Source: Ciona intestinalis
Lineage: Eukaryota; Chordata; Ascidiacea; Phlebobranchia; Cionidae
Assembly (NCBI RefSeq): GCF_000224145.3
Contig: NC_020169.2
Coordinates: forward strand, 2,096,662-2,160,661
Reading direction: 5' to 3'
DNA length: 64,000 bases
Part shown: positions 62,001-64,000 of the stretch, in pieces
Layout: each line of letters begins with the position of its first letter
How positions within the stretch are numbered: the stretch's first letter is position 1
Position numbers and translations under genes: made by a program
The notes under the pieces: model-generated
The model's input: the letters and a program-made list of their open reading frames with translations, nothing else
What the model was told of the DNA's origin: nothing
Database searches by the model: none

Positions 62001-64000
62001 TGCTCAAGGTAAAAATTCATTTTGGTTATTTAAAAAAAAACCTGAAAAATATGTTTAGCGAACATATATTCGACTTGAAAAAATATATTCCATATTGAAT
62101 ATCTTTGAAAGTAAAAACTTGAAATATATTTATTTAGAGTAAAAAAGAATATATTTGCTTCATTTTTATATATAACAAATGATAGAATGTAACTTATTTA
62201 TTGTCGCATAGCAGGGTAACGACACTTGTTATAACTTAAGTGTTTTTTTACCCCCCTCGTGCCCATTTATAAGTTACCACATGTGTGACTTTGTGAGTGA
62301 TTTTTTTTTTTCTATTTTATATATGACTAACAATTTAGACTAACCATTAAAGACCTCTGGGTTGGAGAAACTGCTGTTAAAAGTCATGTCTAAACACAAA
62401 CAAAGCAAAAAACTGCTTTTATAATTTTAAAGTGTTGTTTTCTTTTTTTCAGCTTGTTTAAATGTTTTTAACTGTATTAAATATTTTAGCATGTTATGTA
62501 CTTTCAGGCGAAACTGTTTCAATGGTCGCAGAAGCTGCCCCTTTTTCAGCAGATGGCGCTACAGAGCAGTTGGCCGTTCCTGCGTCTGACAGAGGTAATT
62601 TCAATGTAGAAAAAGCCTACAAACTACCAGAAATCAAACTAAGTATAAATTACTGCCCAGCATATTGTACTGTACTAGAGTTTCATTTACCTAATAAATA
62701 CGACCTGTATANAGACACCANAAAAATAGCAGTACAGTAGGGTGGGGGAAGATGGGACACATTTTAACCGTATTTTCTCGTCCCATTTATCAGTAAACAA
62801 AGAACATTCAAAGAATTTTAAAAAATATCCTCACGACTCCTATAACCCGTTGTTAATAGTTTAAAACACGATCAGGATGTTTGGATATTATGTGGTAAAG
62901 GTGTCCCATCTCCCCCCACCCCACTATACGTAAAAAATAAATGTCAAAACAGCTATTTGGAGAAAAAAAAATATTTAAATATAAATAGATTAAGAAAGTA
63001 TTAAGAATTTAATTTAATTTTAGAGCAAAAATTCTGTAAAAAAGTTTAAAAAATCGTAAAATACTTTGATTTAATCTAACAGGCATGGACAATGCTTCAC
63101 CACAGTCAGACGTTACAATGGAAACATATGAAGCTGTTGCGCAATCTGCTGCTAACGAGATGGTTGTCTCAGAAGGTATGTAAAGAAATTGTGAAAATAT
63201 TCTGTTTTTTTTTCGCAGAATGCTCAGAAAACCAATGGCAGTTAGCATATATATTTAACAGAAATTATGTAATTTTAGTAAAAATTTTCTGAAATTCCTA
63301 AAAAATTTATTGAAAATATTAAAAAATTGGAAATTTGTTAAAGTTACTGTATATATCTTGAAAGTGTATACCAAAAAAAATACTAAAATAAAAAAATAGC
63401 ATATTTTTTTAAAAACCTAAAAAAAATTTTTTAAATATCTGTAGCTGAAGTGGTAACGACCACTACGGAAGAAGGAGCCACGGCTTCAAGTGCCACGGCA
63501 CCATCCCAGGTCATGGAAGGTGTAGACCCTTCGTTTCTTGCCGCACTACCAGCTGATATAAGACAAGAGGTTATAAGGTAATTGGATTAAATTTGGTGTT
63601 GCTAGTTGAATAAGTTGATGGTAATAAAACACTTTGAAACATAAACAATTACAGCTTTCTAAAAATAATATAGAGTAGGGTGGGGCAAGATGGAACACCT
63701 TTAGCACATAATATCCAAATGTCCTGATCATGTTTTAAACATTTAACAACCGTCTATGGTCATGAGAATGCGGTTTCATATTTCATTGAATCATTTTTGT
63801 TTACTACCAAGTGGGAGGAGAAAATAGAATGAAAAGGTGTCCCATCTTTCCCCGACCTACTATATTTTTTTAAAAACAAAAACTATTTTCTGATAAAAAA
63901 AATGTTTTTTTTCTTCTGTTTTTTAACAAAATCTCTTCAATTTTTTTCCGCATCCAGAGAGCAGCTCTCTCGATCCAGTCATCGGACCGTAGCAGCATCT
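15320..64000 (+). CDS. HUWE1: HUWE1, giant HECT-type E3 ubiquitin ligase (3' end outside window)
   Basis: HUWE1 (Mule/ARF-BP1) is a very large, mostly cytoplasmic and nuclear E3 ligase that ubiquitinates many substrates, including p53, MCL1 and histones in vertebrates. Here 69 exons (listed in the segment entries below) join in a single frame to about 9,156 coding bases, about 3,050 residues. The start is [10 protein letters not shown], like vertebrate MKVDRTKLKK. Domains in order: N-terminal armadillo-like DUF908/DUF913 regions, UBA at about 1397-1436, UIM-like at about 1442-1460, WWE at about 1700-1765, a long acidic tract at about 2420-2520, and UBM at about 3020-3037. Human UBM lies near residue 2950-3060, so spacing is conserved. 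The catalytic HECT domain is not in the window. All junctions I placed are GT-AG. The 42nd and 43rd exons appear twice because of an assembly duplication. Confidence 0.95.
16900..17210 (+). repeat. Three-copy tandem repeat in HUWE1 intron 2
   Basis: A unit of roughly 100 bp is repeated three times. Each contains a form of AAGTATTCCTATACACATGA then AAACAATGTACAT and CAAAATGTTTT. Copies differ by several percent, so the array is not very recent. Confidence 0.75.
17493..17720 (+). repeat. 114-bp direct duplication including the end of HUWE1 exon 3
   Basis: CAACTCTGTGGAGGTGGGTA at 17493 recurs at 17607 as CAACTCTGTGGAGATGGGTA, with matching downstream sequence (GGGCAAATGAATGTAAAACT). The second copy has AT in place of the donor GT. 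Confidence 0.85.
18140..18215 (+). mobile_element. Degraded SINE fragment
   Basis: Short match to the SINE body (GTGGTAACTCATTAGTGGGC, AAAACAGAACACCT). Too short and diverged to define ends. Confidence 0.35.
19660..19860 (+). repeat. Tandem repeat running into the acceptor of HUWE1 exon 6
   Basis: TATAACA followed by a pyrimidine-rich segment recurs at 19671, 19721, 19772 and 19831, with AAATACTAAAATAT between. The last unit supplies the real acceptor (TATAACAG before 19839) and the first codons of exon 6 (ACTTTTCCATCA). Confidence 0.8.
20171..20222 (+). mobile_element. Half copy of the palindromic MITE
   Basis: Left terminus only (AGCAGGGTGGGGGTAAATGG, then ACCTTTAAAACATAATATC). The right half is missing. 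Confidence 0.6.
20823..21018 (+). mobile_element. Palindromic MITE copy, diverged
   Basis: Left end AGGATGGGGAAAGACTGGAT, right end CATCTCCCCCCACCATACTA. The internal sequence matches the family. Located in HUWE1 intron 7. Confidence 0.75.
21534..21671 (-). mobile_element. SINE copy interrupted by an insertion
   Basis: Matches the copy at 22502-22696 nearly base for base up to TTTTTTCATGGGAT, then stops where unrelated sequence begins. It is the left-hand member of a gap-flanking duplicate. Confidence 0.6.
21672..22273. mobile_element. Unidentified insertion, cut by an assembly gap
   Basis: About 600 bp absent from the otherwise identical duplicate after the gap. It is richer in CpG than the surrounding intron and contains repeated forms of AATAGCGATTCACACGT near 21992, 22065 and 22092. 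No coding similarity was recognised. It starts inside a SINE and runs into the 50-N gap, so its other end is unknown. It could be the end of a larger transposon present on one haplotype. Confidence 0.5.
22274..22323. other. Assembly gap (50 N)
   Basis: Exactly 50 N. Sequence from 21356 to about 21671 reappears from 22324 to about 22640. Confidence 0.99.
22502..22696 (-). mobile_element. SINE copy in HUWE1 intron 8
   Basis: GAATGAATGTAACTTACTTT at the tail end, ACACCTCGTGCTTGCTTAGG in the body, and GGACAACCCATTAGTGACCA at the head end. Uninterrupted version of the copy at 21534. Confidence 0.65.
23180..23485 (+). repeat. 20-bp minisatellite
   Basis: About 14 tandem units of TTAATGCATGTAGTTTACTA, with the last three bases alternating among CTA, CTT, CAG and CAT. 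The unit contains the palindrome ATGCAT. In HUWE1 intron 9. Confidence 0.93.
23920..24275 (+). repeat. Tandem repeat of about 110 bp, three to four units
   Basis: Each unit has a form of CTTCTCAATAGGTAAAATGT, a poly-A run, CGGAATTAAAACAGA and AAAATTTAAATTTTGTTACG. In HUWE1 intron 9. Confidence 0.75.
24704..28714 (+). CDS. HUWE1: HUWE1 segment 2: exons 10-16 (DUF908/DUF913 region)
   Basis: Exons: 24704-24864, 25305-25485, 26005-26100, 26441-26623, 27180-27333, 27741-27871, 28570-28714. Conserved blocks: [109 protein letters not shown] and [11 protein letters not shown]. This armadillo-like region forms part of the scaffold of the HUWE1 ring in the known human structure. The acidic exon at 26005 corresponds to the EGEEMETD stretch in human. 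Confidence 0.92.
24935..25045 (-). mobile_element. SINE head-end fragment
   Basis: Contains ACAATTTAGACAGCCTATTA, then GTGACCACTGAGTTGAACCA, the head-side segment of the SINE in reverse orientation. Confidence 0.5.
27345..27680 (+). repeat. Direct duplication of about 185 bp in HUWE1 intron 14
   Basis: GAATGCAAAATAAAG, then TAGAATGCACTAG and GGGTGTAGCAGTTATAAAT, occur in the same order twice. Confidence 0.7.
28743..28842 (-). mobile_element. SINE tail-end fragment
   Basis: ATGTAACTTACTTTATCCTC, then CGACAGTCGTTATAACACGG, then CACCTCGTGCCTGCTTACGA. Confidence 0.6.
29025..29185 (+). repeat. Tandem repeat of about 40-45 bp
   Basis: Four diverged units containing ATTTTATATGGGCATAAA and ATTGGCAAA. 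In HUWE1 intron 16. Confidence 0.7.
29250..36204 (+). CDS. HUWE1: HUWE1 segment 3: exons 17-27 (DUF913 region)
   Basis: Exons: 29250-29368, 31354-31426, 31943-32003, 33183-33356, 34233-34339, 34562-34709, 35086-35139, 35414-35516, 35595-35722, 35794-35936, 36070-36204. The first two are low-complexity, serine- and acid-rich. Conserved blocks: [91 protein letters not shown] and [20 protein letters not shown]. The donor of the exon ending 33356 and the acceptor of the exon starting 34233 are both embedded in tandem repeats. A MITE ends 14 bp before the exon at 34562. Confidence 0.9.
29388..29554 (-). mobile_element. Palindromic MITE copy
   Basis: Internal CTCGTCCCATTTGGTAGTAA near the left end shows reverse orientation. 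Right end GTGTCCCATCTTTTCCCACC. It lies just after HUWE1 exon 17. Confidence 0.75.
29625..29862 (-). mobile_element. Two adjacent SINE pieces
   Basis: A head-side piece (GGCTGACAATTTAAACATTA) is followed by a tail-side piece starting with a four-unit TGAA-type simple repeat and TGTAACTTAGTTTATCCTCG. The simple repeat is the best view of this SINE's 3' tail. Confidence 0.6.
30226..30446 (+). mobile_element. Palindromic MITE copy with a duplicated right end
   Basis: Left end ACTATGGGGAAAGATGGGAC. The right end occurs twice in a row (CCCATCTTCCCCCACACTAC, then CCCATCTTCCCCCACCCCGA). Confidence 0.75.
33352..33775 (+). repeat. Tandem repeat growing out of the donor of HUWE1 exon 20
   Basis: About five units of 75-110 bp, each with AGAAATAGATT, AAAAATATAGTATTT and a form of GTGAGTATTTTCTGCTG. 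The first unit is the exon's own end and donor (GTATTT/GTGAGT at 33357). Confidence 0.78.
34065..34262 (+). repeat. Tandem repeat running into the acceptor of HUWE1 exon 21
   Basis: Units contain ATATACCATACATTTTTGGC, ATATACCATATATTTTTATT and finally TTATACCACAGATTTTATTG, which is the real acceptor and exon start. GTATAACAG recurs between units. Confidence 0.75.
34353..34547 (+). mobile_element. Palindromic MITE abutting the acceptor of HUWE1 exon 22
   Basis: Left end ACTCGGGGGAAGATGGTACA, right end GTGTCCCATCTTCCCCCACT. Exon 22 starts only 14 bp further on (34562), so the MITE's C-rich terminus forms most of the pyrimidine-rich sequence before that acceptor. Confidence 0.8.
36205..39096 (+). 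other. Long HUWE1 intron (2.9 kb)
   Basis: The longest intron in the window. It carries a pyrimidine-rich (CT)n stretch at about 37387-37450 running into a CACACACGCAGACAC segment, and otherwise unique AT-rich DNA. No open frame with recognisable similarity was seen. Nothing here resembles the let-7 hairpins found downstream. Confidence 0.6.
37387..37455 (+). repeat. Pyrimidine-rich simple repeat followed by CA
   Basis: Long run of T, C and CTCT motifs, ending CACACACGCAGACACACG. Confidence 0.7.
39097..42224 (+). CDS. HUWE1: HUWE1 segment 4: exons 28-35 (UBA and UIM)
   Basis: Exons: 39097-39219, 39684-39763, 39855-40036, 40101-40290, 40492-40664, 40900-41106, 41858-41956, 42150-42224. Conserved blocks: [45 protein letters not shown] and [16 protein letters not shown]. 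Exon 40900-41106 begins the UBA domain ([20 protein letters not shown], then [10 protein letters not shown]), which binds ubiquitin. It is followed by a UIM-like helix ([15 protein letters not shown]). The next two exons are acidic and lysine-rich coiled-coil-like sequence, as in human. The 40291-40491 intron holds a (CA)n run. Confidence 0.93.
40307..40336 (+). repeat. (CA)n microsatellite
   Basis: About 13 CA units with one CG interruption, in HUWE1 intron 31. Confidence 0.85.
42380..45223 (+). CDS. HUWE1: HUWE1 segment 5: exons 36-41 (WWE domain)
   Basis: Exons: 42380-42483, 43022-43103, 43230-43355, 43421-43542, 44267-44473, 45072-45223. Conserved blocks: [40 protein letters not shown] and [16 protein letters not shown]. 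The WWE domain reads [17 protein letters not shown] and continues across the next splice into [16 protein letters not shown] domains commonly bind poly- or iso-ADP-ribose; the family residues W, W and R are present. Two introns contain young repeats (hAT-like MITE at 44763, palindromic MITE at 45293). Confidence 0.94.
44630..44960 (+). mobile_element. SINE copy split by a hAT-like MITE
   Basis: SINE head-like sequence (GTGGCTCAGTGACTAGTTAC, GTCACCAGGGTCAGAAGCTC) leads to CCAACCTAGTGGTCACTAAT. It is then interrupted at 44763 and resumes after 44922. Confidence 0.5.
44763..44922. mobile_element. hAT-like MITE with 8-bp target duplication
   Basis: Inverted ends CGGTGGCGCAGCC and GGCTGCGCCACTG. 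The 8-bp direct repeat GTTGTAGC lies at 44755-44762 and 44923-44930. No coding content; interior is C-runs and AT-rich. An 8-bp duplication is the hAT-superfamily signature. Confidence 0.75.
45293..45486 (+). mobile_element. Palindromic MITE copy
   Basis: Left end TAGTAGGGTGGGGGTAGATG, right end TGTCCCATCTTCCCCCACCC. In HUWE1 intron 41. Its right end reappears after the gap at 47133-47169. Confidence 0.85.
45843..47034 (+). CDS. HUWE1: HUWE1 segment 6: exons 42-43 (left-hand copy)
   Basis: Exons: 45843-46032 and 46851-47034. Conserved blocks: [31 protein letters not shown] and [20 protein letters not shown]. Exon 42 needs one base carried over from exon 41, and exon 43 ends in phase 0. The same two exons occur again at 47523-47712 and 48484-48667. 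The encoded proteins are identical, with at least one silent difference (AAA/AAG lysine). Only one pair can be used in a continuous frame. Confidence 0.88.
46037..46268 (+). repeat. 39-bp tandem repeat beside the donor of HUWE1 exon 42
   Basis: Six units of about 39 bp with TTTAGAGTGTTTTTATTC and AAAATTACTTGATTTTAAAA. The unit resembles the exon end plus donor (TTACTTTTAAG/GTAAGTTTAGA). Confidence 0.85.
46305..46440 (+). mobile_element. SINE body copy
   Basis: GTTACATACATGGTAACTCA, then AAGCAGGTACGAGGTATATG. Duplicated after the gap at about 47935-48075. Confidence 0.55.
46597..46772 (-). mobile_element. Palindromic MITE copy
   Basis: Left end CAGTAGGGTGGGAAAAGATG followed by the reverse-orientation interior; right end GTGTCCCGTCTTCCTCCACC. 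It ends about 80 bp before HUWE1 exon 43. Confidence 0.82.
47081..47130. other. Assembly gap (50 N)
   Basis: Exactly 50 N, separating two near-identical stretches (45453-47080 and 47133-about 48713). Confidence 0.99.
47523..48667 (+). CDS. HUWE1: Duplicate of HUWE1 exons 42-43 after an assembly gap
   Basis: Exons 47523-47712 and 48484-48667 repeat the pair at 45843-47034. Joining exon 43 (phase 0) to this second exon 42 (which needs one incoming base) would break the frame, so the tandem arrangement cannot be a working exon duplication. It starts right after a 50-N gap. The likely cause is the second haplotype placed next to the first. This copy connects directly to exon 44 at 49041. Confidence 0.8.
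47713..47905 (+). repeat. Allelic version of the 39-bp repeat with a duplicated splice donor
   Basis: Second copy of the array. Here TACTTTTAAGGTAAGTTTAG occurs twice, so a second intact-looking donor lies at 47751, 38 bp past the first (47713). Confidence 0.8.
48222..48420 (-). mobile_element. Palindromic MITE copy (counterpart of 46597-46772)
   Basis: Same insertion site as the copy before the gap, but with about 20 more internal bases (AAAGAATTAGAAAACCATAT). This shows that the two stretches are distinct haplotypes and not a copy error. Confidence 0.82.
49041..54944 (+). CDS. HUWE1: HUWE1 segment 7: exons 44-53
   Basis: Exons: 49041-49230, 50548-50718, 51096-51130, 51196-51346, 51827-51954, 52569-52712, 53047-53279, 53498-53717, 54132-54269, 54857-54944. 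Conserved blocks: [102 protein letters not shown] and [13 protein letters not shown]. Exon 51096-51130 is only 35 bp and has a CTAGCAG (NAGNAG-type) acceptor that could add one alanine. The low-complexity exons between the conserved blocks are poorly conserved, as in human. Confidence 0.9.
50074..50219. mobile_element. TTAA-flanked MITE
   Basis: Inverted ends: GGTGACTGTACAAAGTATCC against GGATACTGTGTACAGCCACC, flanked by TTAA on both sides (50074-50077, 50216-50219). A TTAA target is the piggyBac signature. 146 bp, no coding content, in HUWE1 intron 44. Confidence 0.72.
51452..51645 (-). mobile_element. Palindromic MITE copy
   Basis: Left end TAGGGTGGGGGAAGATGGGA, right end GTCCCATTCTCCCCCACCCT. 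In HUWE1 intron 47. A short SINE tail fragment precedes it (about 51380-51415). Confidence 0.85.
52323..52514 (+). mobile_element. Palindromic MITE copy
   Basis: Left end TAGTAGGGTGGGGGAGACGG, right end GTCCCATATTCCCCCACCCT. It ends about 55 bp before HUWE1 exon 49. Confidence 0.85.
52795..53045 (+). repeat. Tandem repeat of about 27 bp before HUWE1 exon 50
   Basis: Roughly nine diverged units of TTTTTTCTAATTTAAAAGTA. The final T-rich unit merges with the exon 50 acceptor (TTTTCAG before 53047). Confidence 0.75.
53957..54100 (+). repeat. Decayed partial duplicate of HUWE1 exon 52 start joined to an exon 51 donor-like segment
   Basis: CAACAGAATCTTACCCGTTA (53952 on) resembles the exon 52 junction CAACAGATTCTCACCCGCTA. 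It is followed at 53998 by GTAGTATGTTCTATTTGCTT, which resembles the intron start after exon 51. The 40-bp block between the two splice-like sites is not a multiple of three. Confidence 0.6.
54319..54446. mobile_element. Second hAT-like MITE copy
   Basis: Inverted ends CAGTGGCGCAGCCAG and GTGCGCCACTG match the element at 44763. The 8-bp flanks (ACTGTTGC, GCTGCTGT) are not identical, so the target duplication has decayed or the insertion is older. Confidence 0.65.
55271..55470 (+). mobile_element. Palindromic MITE copy
   Basis: Left end TAGTAGGGTGGGGTAAGACG; the right end is degraded (GTGTCCAATTTTCCTCCAAC). In HUWE1 intron 53. Confidence 0.8.
55512..60693 (+). CDS. HUWE1: HUWE1 segment 8: exons 54-64 (acidic tract and following region)
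   Basis: Exons: 55512-55592, 55759-55860, 56280-56404, 56700-56766, 57263-57364, 57906-57959, 58480-58795, 59431-59572, 59892-60033, 60363-60556, 60609-60693. The exons at 56280 and 56700 encode a long Asp/Glu tract ([15 protein letters not shown] then [19 protein letters not shown]), matching the acidic tract of human HUWE1. Then come [46 protein letters not shown] and [20 protein letters not shown], all recognisable family blocks. Exon 60363 ends in a charged Lys/Glu helix. Exon 57906 has a second usable donor at 58020 in the same phase, which would add 20 residues. Confidence 0.9.
57422..57614 (-). mobile_element. Palindromic MITE copy
   Basis: Left end AGTAGGGTGGGGAAGATGGG, right end GTCCCGTCTTTCCCCACCCC. 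In HUWE1 intron 58. Confidence 0.84.
59139..59327 (-). mobile_element. Palindromic MITE copy
   Basis: Left end TATAGGTGGGAAAAGATGGG, right end GTCCCATCTTACCCCACCCC. In HUWE1 intron 60. Confidence 0.82.
59662..59841 (-). mobile_element. Palindromic MITE copy
   Basis: Left end TAGTAGGGTGGGGGAAGATG; right end truncated internally (TCTCCCACCCCCACCCTACT). In HUWE1 intron 61, ending about 50 bp before exon 62. Confidence 0.8.
60755..60842 (+). ncRNA. let-7: let-7 hairpin 1
   Basis: Mature-like 5' arm at 60761-60782, beginning TGAGGTAGTAGGTTATGCAG. The 3' arm at about 60819-60839 (ACTGTGTAACCTTCTGCCTT) pairs with it. The 5' arm is identical to hairpin 5. Confidence 0.92.
60884..60968 (+). ncRNA. 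let-7: let-7 hairpin 2 (diverged member)
   Basis: 5' arm at 60891-60912 begins TGAGGTAGTGGATTCTGTAG. The seed GAGGTAG is kept, but the centre differs from the other four. The 3' arm AACTGCACATTCCACCATCT (about 60941-60960) pairs with it, with co-variation against the changed bases. Confidence 0.88.
61281..61358 (+). ncRNA. let-7: let-7 hairpin 3
   Basis: 5' arm at 61288-61309 begins TGAGGTAGTAGGTTATGTTG. The 3' arm ACCATGACCTTCTAACCTCT (about 61335-61354) pairs with one bulge. The stem is less perfect than in hairpins 4 and 5. Confidence 0.87.
61472..61553 (+). ncRNA. let-7: let-7 hairpin 4
   Basis: 5' arm at 61480-61501 begins TGAGGTAGTAGGTTATATCA. The 3' arm AACTGTATAGCCCACTAGCT (about 61523-61542) pairs with it. 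The lower stem is extended by ATGCAAG (61472 on) against CTTGCAT. Confidence 0.92.
61671..61760 (+). ncRNA. let-7: let-7 hairpin 5
   Basis: 5' arm at 61679-61700 begins TGAGGTAGTAGGTTATGCAG, the same as hairpin 1. The 3' arm AACTGTGTAGCCTACTGACT (about 61731-61750) pairs with it. The hairpin ends about 90 bp before exon 65. Confidence 0.92.
61850..64000 (+). CDS. HUWE1: HUWE1 segment 9: exons 65-69 (UBM region, runs off the window)
   Basis: Exons: 61850-62008, 62508-62594, 63083-63175, 63445-63577, and 63958 to the right edge. The first three are alanine- and serine-rich and poorly conserved. The exon at 63445 carries the first ubiquitin-binding motif ([18 protein letters not shown]), the diagnostic UBM sequence of HUWE1, with its Leu-Pro pair intact. 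The last visible exon reads [15 protein letters not shown] and is cut by the window end. The conserved middle and the HECT domain should follow. Confidence 0.92.
62178..62388 (-). mobile_element. SINE copy in HUWE1 intron 65
   Basis: AATGTAACTTATTTATTGTC at the tail, CCCCCTCGTGCCCATTTATA in the body, and TATGACTAACAATTTAGACT at the head side. Confidence 0.6.
62734..62928 (-). mobile_element. Palindromic MITE copy
   Basis: Left end CAGTAGGGTGGGGGAAGATG, right end GTCCCATCTCCCCCCACCCC. In HUWE1 intron 66. Confidence 0.85.
63669..63865 (+). mobile_element. Palindromic MITE copy
   Basis: Left end TAGAGTAGGGTGGGGCAAGA, right end GTGTCCCATCTTTCCCCGAC. In HUWE1 intron 68, about 90 bp before the last visible exon. 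Confidence 0.84.

Overview
The window is animal nuclear DNA, most likely from a sea squirt of the genus Ciona. The evidence is compact, intron-rich, AT-rich genes with chordate-type orthologues, plus an intronic let-7 cluster. The genus call is an inference from gene content and repeat style; I could not run a search.

Layout. (1) 383-4404, plus strand: the 3' third of an L-type voltage-gated calcium channel alpha-1 gene (pre-IQ, IQ and distal C-tail), ten exons, with the 5' part outside the window. (2) 5715-7094, minus strand: a complete four-exon PRADC1 gene (secreted protease-associated-domain protein), convergent with the channel gene. (3) 7677-10358, minus strand: a two-coding-exon gene that joins a ZC3H14/Nab2-type N-terminal domain to a PABPN1-type coiled coil, RRM and arginine-rich tail. 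(4) 11299-12846, plus strand: an intronless RIOK1 kinase, divergent from gene 3. (5) 15320-64000, plus strand: HUWE1, the giant HECT E3 ubiquitin ligase. I placed 69 exons, covering about 3,050 residues from the start methionine to the UBM ubiquitin-binding region. The HECT domain lies beyond the right edge.

The most notable feature is a cluster of five let-7 microRNA hairpins, in sense orientation, in one HUWE1 intron (60694-61849). Human HUWE1 also carries let-7-family microRNAs (let-7f-2 and mir-98) in an intron, so this host-gene relation looks very old.

HUWE1 introns are full of short repeats: a palindromic MITE family with TAGGGTGGGG termini (over a dozen copies), a tRNA-derived SINE, a hAT-like and a TTAA-flanked MITE, a 20-bp minisatellite, and several tandem repeats whose units include part of an exon and its splice site. 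Two 50-N gaps (22274-22323 and 47081-47130) are each flanked by a near-identical duplicate. These look like two haplotypes placed side by side by the assembler, because the duplicated exons are not frame-compatible.
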